Source: Fidelibacterota bacterium (GTDB lineage Bacteria; Fidelibacterota; UBA2242; JAFGTP01). Taken from it: a stretch of DNA of 8,400 nucleotides. Below the pieces are notes generated by a model, which searched no databases, was not told the DNA's origin, and worked only from the letters and a program-made list of their open reading frames with translations. Positions within the stretch are counted from its first letter, which is position 1. Each line of letters begins with the position of its first letter. The stretch lies in assembly GCA_021734005.1 (NCBI GenBank), contig JAIPJV010000077.1, forward strand, positions 1 through 8,400. The letters run 5' to 3'. The position numbers and the translations under genes are program-made. Below are positions 6,201-8,400 of this stretch, piece by piece.

Positions 6201-8400
6201 TGATGGACATCGTGATATTATAGTAGGCGGGCAGGATTCACCGCATTCAATGGTGGTTCTACTAAACGATGGCCAGAATAATTTTAACAGTCCAATAAAT
6301 ATTCAAAATCAGGGACAAATTAATTATCTATATTCTTTTGATCGAGATAATGATGGTGATCTCGATTTGGTCACCAGCCATTATGATCATGAACATATTG
6401 AGGTCTGGAGGAATCGTAATCGAAACCAGGATATAATGACAGCTCGCGAATCTCTTAATTTTGGCTCCCTGCCATTACAAACAAAAGATACTATGAAGTT
6501 AAATATCTGGAATGACGGGTTATATAAAATATTGGATATAAGTGATATTTCTATTTCTTCAGCCGAGTTTACAGTTGATAAATCTACAGCCTCATTGTCT
6601 CCCGATGATACTCTGGATCTTGAGGTAATATTTCAGCCTACTGAACCAGGAGTATATGAAGATAAATTGGAAATATATTCCGATGATCCTGACCAGCCCA
6701 TAAAAGAGATTAATTTACAGGCTTCGGCTTCAAATTATATTTCTGGAGGAGTAATCACAAAGAATACCACCTGGAGCGCTGACCAGAGCCCTTATTACAT
6801 TCAAAATAATGTGGCTGTTGACCTTGGTGTTAGTCTTACTATTGAACCTGGCGCGATTATTCAGTTCGCTCCTGAGGCCGGATTAATTGTTGATGGTGAG
6901 CTGCAGGCTAGAGGTTCAGTTAGTGATAGCATTATTTTTATAGGTGACCAAAGCCAAAGGTTTAATAATTTAAAATTCAGGAGTGGCTCAAACATCAATC
7001 TGGAATATTTCAGAGTTGATGGTGCGGGTATTGAGATCAGCAGTACTGATACTGATTTGAGGTATGGTATTGTTAAAAATGGAAATGATTATGGAGTTTA
7101 TATAGTTGATTGTGAGGTTTCATTATCGCAGATAGAAGTAGCCGGTTTTAATAATTATGGGGTTTATGCTAGAAGAGATGACGACCAGTTTGGTCTTTAC
7201 GTTGATAACTGCAAAGTTCATGATAATGGCAACCGAGGGATTTATACTCAGTATATAGATTACAATCACTCAATAAAAATATTGAACAGCGAAATTTACA
7301 ATAACTCAAATTATGGAATTTATTGTTACAGAATCTATGATGGAGAAATTTCTGGTAATGAAATTTATGATAATGGAAGTGGAGCCGGACTTTTCATCAA
7401 TGATATTTATAATAGTTCAGCAACTATAAGCTCAAATCAAATTTATCGAAATAATTATGGCATTGAGATAAATCAATCTACTACTGAAGCCCCTATTTCT
7501 AGAAATGTTATTCGAGATAATAGAAATGACGGCCTTTCTGTTAGATGGAGTAAAAATTTGATCGAATACAATGACATTTTTAATAATCAGGGCGATGGTA
7601 TAGAAATACGCGATAATGATAACAGCAATACCAGTTATTTACCTAAAATAAATGCAAATAACATTTATTACAATCAAGGCTATGAACTCAATATCCAGCA
7701 CGAAAGATCAGAAACCGTTAATGCGCGGCAAAATTACTGGGGGATTACCGATTCTCTAGCCATTGCAGCCGAAATTCTGAATTATTATGATAATGCAACC
7801 AGTGCCCGCTGTGACTTTAGCGACTGGTATAATAACAAGGTTCCGCTTTTGCCTGTTGATGGTTTTGCTGCTCAAACTCTTTCAGAAGGGCGTATTAAAT
7901 TGAATTGGATTTTTCATAGCAGGGCTTCGCAATATTTTTTGTATACTGACAATGGCTCTGGCAATCTGGATACTACTAATGTATGGAAGATACTCGATAG
8001 CACCTATACAAATTATACGTCCACTTTTCAAGATGGACAATATGAGTTGGCTATTCAAGCAAAGGGTAGAGATGGAGCCGTTTCACCATTATCCACAATA
8101 TCAGCCTTAGCAGATGGTTCCAATCCAGAAATGCTCTCTGCTACTGGAGTTACCGGAGATTCAACAATTACAGTAACATTTAATGAAAATTTGGATATAT
8201 CGTCAATATTAGATTTAAATAATTGGCAATTGAGTAATAACCTGGAAATCAGAGAGATTTATATTGGCGGATTAATAGCCGAATATTATAATGGCCAGAA
8301 TTTTGATGAATTAGTCACGAAAGATACTATATACCAACCTATCAATTTTAATTGGGAATATGGAGCTCCTATTGCCGGTATTAATCCAGATAATTTTAGT
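1..8400 (+). CDS. Giant multidomain surface/secreted repeat protein, interior fragment (both ends outside window)
   Basis: Frame 1 stays open for all 2800 codons, and recognisable domains follow one another in the same frame throughout, so this is one gene rather than chance. Order by residue in the window: 17 cadherin/Ig-like modules (1-1586), FN3 (1587-1683), Big_5-like (1684-1785), seven-loop FG-GAP/VCBS propeller (1788-2145), ASH domain (2146-2244), right-handed beta-helix (2245-2613), FN3-like (2614-2706), partial SwmB/Big_5-like (2707-2756) and the beginning of PA14 (2757-2800). Signal peptide, start codon and any C-terminal sorting or anchor domain lie outside. All these domain families are typical of exported bacterial proteins involved in adhesion or carbohydrate binding; no enzyme active site is visible. 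Only nine Cys codons occur (4, 274, 2983, 6046, 6073, 7111, 7210, 7324, 7810). The exact function and the taxon cannot be named. Export and adhesion are inferred from domain content only. Confidence 0.97.
247..552 (+). repeat. Module 2, family A (A2 class), cadherin-like/Ig-like domain
   Basis: A complete module: it opens with 'IPDVKVNEDCPDS', continues 'HVDLNNVFHDVEE', has the A2 signature 'DSTLDLSFTPDSNG', then 'KIRASDSTGLFTEDSF' and the closing 'VNDTP' plus a five-residue linker. The Cys at base 274 replaces the Ala or Ser usual at this position in the other A modules. It resembles tandem-95/cadherin-like repeats in length and in its acidic turns. Confidence 0.9.
553..837 (+). repeat. Module 3, family A (A1-like class in the third position)
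   Basis: It opens with 'IPDITVEEDAPDSIGH', has 'DLENAFDDIEEGNQLSYTI', and then 'NATGQAEITIKARDSGKL' and 'VNDAP'. It has no five-residue linker because a B module follows directly, as is true of the third A module in every unit. It lacks the DSTLDL signature seen in the third A module of units 2 and 3, so by sequence it groups with modules 1, 6 and 11. At 95 codons it is the shortest complete A module here. Confidence 0.9.
838..1098 (+). repeat. Module 4, family B (B1 class), dystroglycan-type cadherin-like domain
   Basis: It is exactly 87 codons. Landmarks: 'DSIQVTEDQYFVY', 'DPDGPDTIF', 'LPEWLSS', 'DSVYGRPEEG', 'IIASDGLLADT' and the closing 'VNDAP'. The LPxWL core followed by a GxP turn is the mark of CADG/He_PIG (putative Ig) domains, found in bacterial surface proteins. 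It is the counterpart of modules 9 and 14. Confidence 0.92.
1099..1374 (+). repeat. Module 5, family B (B2 class), dystroglycan-type cadherin-like domain
   Basis: Eighty-seven codons to 'INDKP', then a five-residue linker before the next IPD. Landmarks are 'EDSLFNYIVVAEDPDN', 'LPSWLTAEKDKVSGTPREG', 'TSFTVVVSD' and 'DSLKVNIDYISINDKP'. B2 modules are recognised by SGTP in place of B1's YG.P and by VVSD in place of ASDG. Closest counterpart: module 10. Confidence 0.92.
1375..1677 (+). repeat. Module 6, family A (A1 class), cadherin-like/Ig-like domain
   Basis: It opens with 'IPDIIVDEDAPDSLNHV' and 'LDEIFHDEEDDGQLSY', then 'QANGKSEIIVEGSDSGGL' and 'INDRP' plus linker. First module of unit 2 and counterpart of modules 1 and 11. 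The GQAEI strand has changed to GKSEI, and the DSTLDL signature is absent. Confidence 0.9.
1678..1983 (+). repeat. Module 7, family A (A2 class), cadherin-like/Ig-like domain
   Basis: Landmarks are 'IPDVIVNEDASDSLGHV', 'DLNNIFNDVE', 'DSTLDLSFQPDSHG', 'KIRATDSSGL' and 'VNSVNDSP'. Counterpart of modules 2 and 12. A 22-base stretch beginning at 1726 is identical to one at 2032 in the next module, exactly 306 bases (one module) downstream. Confidence 0.9.
1984..2274 (+). repeat. Module 8, family A (A2-like class), cadherin-like/Ig-like domain
   Basis: It opens with 'IQDIDVKEDSPDLNNYV' (IPD has become IQD), then 'DLNNIFSDVEDG', 'DSSVNISFSKDSSG', 'NITIRATDSDNG' and 'INDRP', with no linker before the B module that follows. 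Closest counterpart is module 13, with which it shares the 'NITIRATD' strand. It is 97 codons long. Confidence 0.9.
2275..2535 (+). repeat. Module 9, family B (B1 class), dystroglycan-type cadherin-like domain
   Basis: It is exactly 87 codons. Landmarks: 'DSIQITEDEYFSYQP', 'TDPDGPDTIFTY', 'VPGWLETTPDSVYGIPLEG', 'VASDGLAFDT' and 'VDSVNDAP'. It matches module 4 closely along its whole length at the protein level, but many synonymous bases differ. LPxW has become VPGW. Confidence 0.92.
2536..2811 (+). repeat. Module 10, family B (B2 class), dystroglycan-type cadherin-like domain
   Basis: Eighty-seven codons to 'VNDKP', then a five-residue linker. Landmarks are 'YEDSLFSYQLIAQDPDN', 'DLPSWLSADENLISGTPLQG', 'TSFIAIVSD' and 'SSDSLLINIDYIPVNDKP'. 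It is a clear counterpart of module 5; both share 'SSDSL' and 'NIDYI' near the end. Confidence 0.92.
2812..3117 (+). repeat. Module 11, family A (A1 class), cadherin-like/Ig-like domain
   Basis: It opens with 'IPDLNTEEDASDMLDFV', has 'NLENIFQDEEDGDSLTY', a Cys at base 2983 within the strand before 'NAYGQAEIIISARD', then 'VNDKP' and a linker. First module of unit 3. The strand NAYGQAEII is identical in module 1, two units away. Confidence 0.9.
3118..3420 (+). repeat. Module 12, family A (A2 class), cadherin-like/Ig-like domain
   Basis: Landmarks are 'IPDIRVDEDAPDSIGHV', 'DLNNVFYDIEEKSNL', 'DSTLDLAFEPDSNG', 'NITVRATDSSGLFVEDQF' and 'NSVNDVP'. Middle A module of unit 3, counterpart of modules 2 and 7. 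Confidence 0.9.
3421..3711 (+). repeat. Module 13, family A (A2-like class), cadherin-like/Ig-like domain
   Basis: Landmarks are 'IPDLQVDEDSPDSRAYA', 'DLNDVFYDIENG', 'DSTLDLGFIPDSAG', 'NITIRATDFHG' and 'NSINDAP', followed directly by a B module. This is the last A-family module; everything after it in the array is B-type. Confidence 0.9.
3712..3972 (+). repeat. Module 14, family B (B1 class), with a degenerate N-terminal motif
   Basis: Exactly 87 codons. The usual 'xTEDxxFxY' opening has become 'ETTEHQKYVYYV', losing the Glu-Asp pair conserved in the other B modules. The rest is intact: 'HDPDD', 'LPEWLETDSDSVFGITPEG', 'VASDGLLSDT' and 'VDSVNDPP'. By position and sequence it is the counterpart of modules 4 and 9. 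Confidence 0.9.
3973..4233 (+). repeat. Module 15, family B (B1 class), the extra module of unit 3
   Basis: Exactly 87 codons: 'DSIFAIEEEEFVYSP', 'TDPDNN', 'LPAWVSTRNDSLFGIPPEG', 'LIASDEQLQDT' and 'INDPP'. The F-G-I-P-P-E-G turn and ASD place it in class B1, as does its length. Units 1 and 2 have only one B1 before B2, so this copy (or module 14) is an added one. Confidence 0.9.
4234..4494 (+). repeat. Module 16, family B (B2 class), dystroglycan-type cadherin-like domain
   Basis: Exactly 87 codons: 'DSIRVAEDQNLAYQI', 'DDPDN', 'LPSWMSSEGGEVSGTPGEG', 'TSFVVVVSDG' and a closing 'VQDAP' in which the Asn of VNDAP has become Gln. SGTP and VVSD place it with modules 5 and 10. It lacks the five-residue linker, since no A module follows. 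Confidence 0.9.
4495..4758 (+). repeat. Module 17, divergent He_PIG-like cadherin/Ig domain closing the array
   Basis: Eighty-eight codons. It carries the general putative-Ig core, 'SPKWLSIDSLSGKLSGVP', with the D-x-x-S-G-x-L-S-G-x-P turn typical of He_PIG domains, rather than either local B signature. It ends in 'TINVYD' instead of VNDxP. It therefore looks like an older, independently derived module next to the non-repeat part of the protein. Confidence 0.85.
4759..5049 (+). other. Fibronectin type III domain
   Basis: Residues 1587-1683 of the window begin with 'TLAPGVPQNLSGTPG', then 'IYLSWSPVQDNDFDKYRIYY', 'TSITITELDKDKEYYIRITAIDS' cut here into its two strands, and close with 'AGNVSGFSNEITL'. 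The P.x.P...L opening, the strand-B Trp, the L..x..YY.R..A.D core and the S.x.SN end are standard FN3 marks. It acts as a spacer or binding module between the repeat stalk and the following domains. Confidence 0.9.
5050..5355 (+). other. Big_5-type bacterial Ig-like domain
   Basis: Residues 1684-1785: 'ITSIYPRPNMTAVSADT' followed by 'LKVTFGKALDQNTT', 'NFYVYGSQYGYMEGE', 'IEFMPNDEFYPGERVSVII' and 'DGSRLANGYSWRYDI'. The pattern P..x...V..d..L.VTF...LD..T....F.V, then F.P...F..GE...V.I, then ..G..L..gY.W.F.. is that of Big_5 (Ig-like) domains, which commonly stand before VCBS propellers in secreted bacterial proteins. The domain looks complete. Confidence 0.83.
5362..6435 (+). other. FG-GAP/VCBS seven-bladed beta-propeller with calcium loops
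   Basis: Residues 1788-2145. Seven loops of the D-x-D-x-D/N-G-x-x-D type start at bases 5428 (DFDENRDIE), 5566 (DFDLDGDRD), 5731 (DIDNDGDQD), 5908 (DYDLNGTQD), 6052 (DIDGDGDCD), 6190 (DFNNDGHRD) and 6340 (DRDNDGDLD). Spacings are 46, 55, 59, 48, 46 and 50 residues, as expected of blades. Blades also show the 'v.vw.NdGnG.F' strand-turn ('VWYNDGNGKF', 'IIFNDGQGNF', 'LLNDGQNNF'). Seven is the count of a full integrin-type propeller. Loops 2, 3, 5 and 7 look able to bind calcium; loops 1, 4 and 6 depart from the consensus. Propellers of this kind serve in binding, sometimes of carbohydrate; the ligand cannot be read from sequence. Confidence 0.9.
6436..6732 (+). other. ASH / choice-of-anchor D domain
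   Basis: Residues 2146-2244: 'ESLNFGSLPLQTKDTMKLNI' then 'WNDGLYKILDI', 'FTVDKSTASLSPDDTLDLEV', 'IFQPTEPGVYEDKLEIYSDD' and 'INLQASA'. The series LNFG......L...N.G...L.I, F....S...L.P...L...V.F.P...G.Y...L.I.SdDp, i.L.a.a is the ASPM-SPD2-Hydin-type beta-sandwich that is frequent in large exported proteins of FCB-group bacteria and often follows VCBS propellers there. Confidence 0.88.
6733..7839 (+). other. Right-handed parallel beta-helix (PbH1) domain with NYWG terminus
   Basis: Residues 2245-2613. It opens with the usual lead-in, 'SGGVITKNTTWSADQSPYYI' and 'VSLTIEPGAIIQF', followed by 'GELQARGSVSDSIIF'. About nine rungs follow with an N..x.GI repeat; the clearest begin at bases 7213 (KVHDNGNRGIY), 7291 (EIYNNSNYGIY), 7360 (EIYDNGSGAGLF), 7438 (QIYRNNYGIEI), 7507 (VIRDNRNDGLSV), 7573 (DIFNNQGDGIEI) and 7660 (NIYYNQGYELNI), 22-29 residues apart. 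It ends in NYWG (codons ending at 7743) and the tail 'TDSLAIAAEILNYYDN' through 'CDFSDWYNN', typical of these domains. Some relatives are polysaccharide lyases or hydrolases, but no catalytic residues can be assigned and most proteins of this build are not shown to be enzymes. Confidence 0.9.
7840..8118 (+). other. Fibronectin type III-like domain
   Basis: Residues 2614-2706: 'VDGFAAQTLSEGRIKLNWIF' , 'ASQYFLYTDNGSG', 'YTSTFQDGQYELAIQAKGRD' and 'AVSPLSTISALAD'. The strand-B Trp, the Y.LYtDNg strand and the DG.Y...I.A...dG..S..S end fit an FN3 fold placed after the beta-helix, as is common. It is more divergent than the first FN3 domain. Confidence 0.75.
8119..8268 (+). other. SwmB/Big_5-like domain, N-terminal half only
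   Basis: Residues 2707-2756: 'SNPEMLSATGVTGDSTITVT', then 'FNENLDISSILDLNNWQLSN' and 'LEIREIYIG'. The p.l..a.v.gd..i.VTF.e.Ld..s....NW.lsn...i....i pattern is the first half of a SwmB or Big_5-like domain. The second half (the L..g..Y.L.v..v.D..GN part) is absent: PA14 sequence begins at once. Either the domain is truncated or PA14 is inserted in it and its remainder lies beyond base 8400. Confidence 0.6.
8269..8400 (+). other. PA14 domain, N-terminal part (cut by window end)
   Basis: Residues 2757-2800 read 'GLIAEYYNGQNFDELV' , 'QPINFNWEYGAPIAGINPDN' and then 'FS'. The GL.AeYYN...F, then I.F.W..g.P..gi..d.FS pattern is the hallmark opening of PA14, a beta-barrel that binds carbohydrate in many bacterial glycosidases, adhesins and toxins. 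Only about 44 residues of a domain usually of roughly 140 are in the window, so calcium- and sugar-binding loops cannot be judged. Confidence 0.85.

Noticed and set aside
6733..7839. Annotating the beta-helix as a pectate lyase or other polysaccharide lyase
   Set aside because: The fold signature is clear, but no family-specific catalytic residues can be identified from the sequence, and NYWG-ended beta-helices of this type commonly have no assigned activity.
1..8400. RTX toxin/adhesin or integrin homologue
   Set aside because: No GGxGxDxxx nonapeptide repeats are seen; the DxDxDG loops belong to an FG-GAP/VCBS propeller, which resembles integrin alpha only in fold.

Overview
The window lies entirely inside one very large protein-coding gene on the + strand. 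Reading frame 1 is open from base 1 to base 8400: 2800 codons with no stop, no start and no gap. The frame enters in the middle of a repeat module and leaves in the middle of a PA14 domain, so both ends of the gene are outside the window. There is no intergenic DNA, and I see no RNA gene, promoter, terminator, CRISPR array or mobile element. Open frames on the - strand are shadows of this gene.

The protein looks like a secreted or surface-anchored multidomain bacterial protein, rich by eye in Asp, Glu, Asn, Ser and Thr and poor in Cys (nine in 2800). Layout: (1) bases 1-4758 hold 17 tandem cadherin-like/Ig-like modules of two families: A (about 95-97 residues, 'IPD.xVxEDAPDS' to 'VNDxP') and B (exactly 87 residues, 'LPxWL ... 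GxP.EG', dystroglycan/He_PIG-like). (2) 4759-5049 is a fibronectin type III domain. (3) 5050-5355 is a Big_5-type Ig-like domain. (4) 5362-6435 is an FG-GAP/VCBS region with seven DxDxDG-type loops, so probably one complete seven-bladed propeller. (5) 6436-6732 is an ASH ('choice-of-anchor D') domain. (6) 6733-7839 is a right-handed parallel beta-helix with its usual N-terminal lead-in and NYWG end. (7) 7840-8118 is a second FN3-like domain. (8) 8119-8268 is the first half of a SwmB/Big_5-like domain. (9) 8269-8400 is the start of a PA14 domain.

The most notable structure is a higher-order repeat. The modules follow an A-A-A-B-B pattern with a period of about 1437 bases (479 codons), present three times. 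The third copy is longer by exactly one B module (261 bases), followed by a divergent terminal module. Copies differ at many third codon positions, so the duplications look old rather than recent or assembly-made.

Organism: the DNA is AT-rich, uses the standard bacterial code (no in-frame TAA, TAG or TGA), and the combination of CADG/tandem-95 repeats, VCBS propeller, ASH domain, NYWG beta-helix and PA14 is typical of very large exported proteins of FCB-group and related candidate-phylum bacteria (for example Marinimicrobia, KSB1, Calditrichota, Cloacimonadota). That is inference; nothing here fixes the taxon. The likely role is adhesion, matrix or polysaccharide binding at the cell surface, with the long, probably calcium-stiffened repeat stalk presenting the propeller, beta-helix and PA14 domains. 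No catalytic domain is recognisable.
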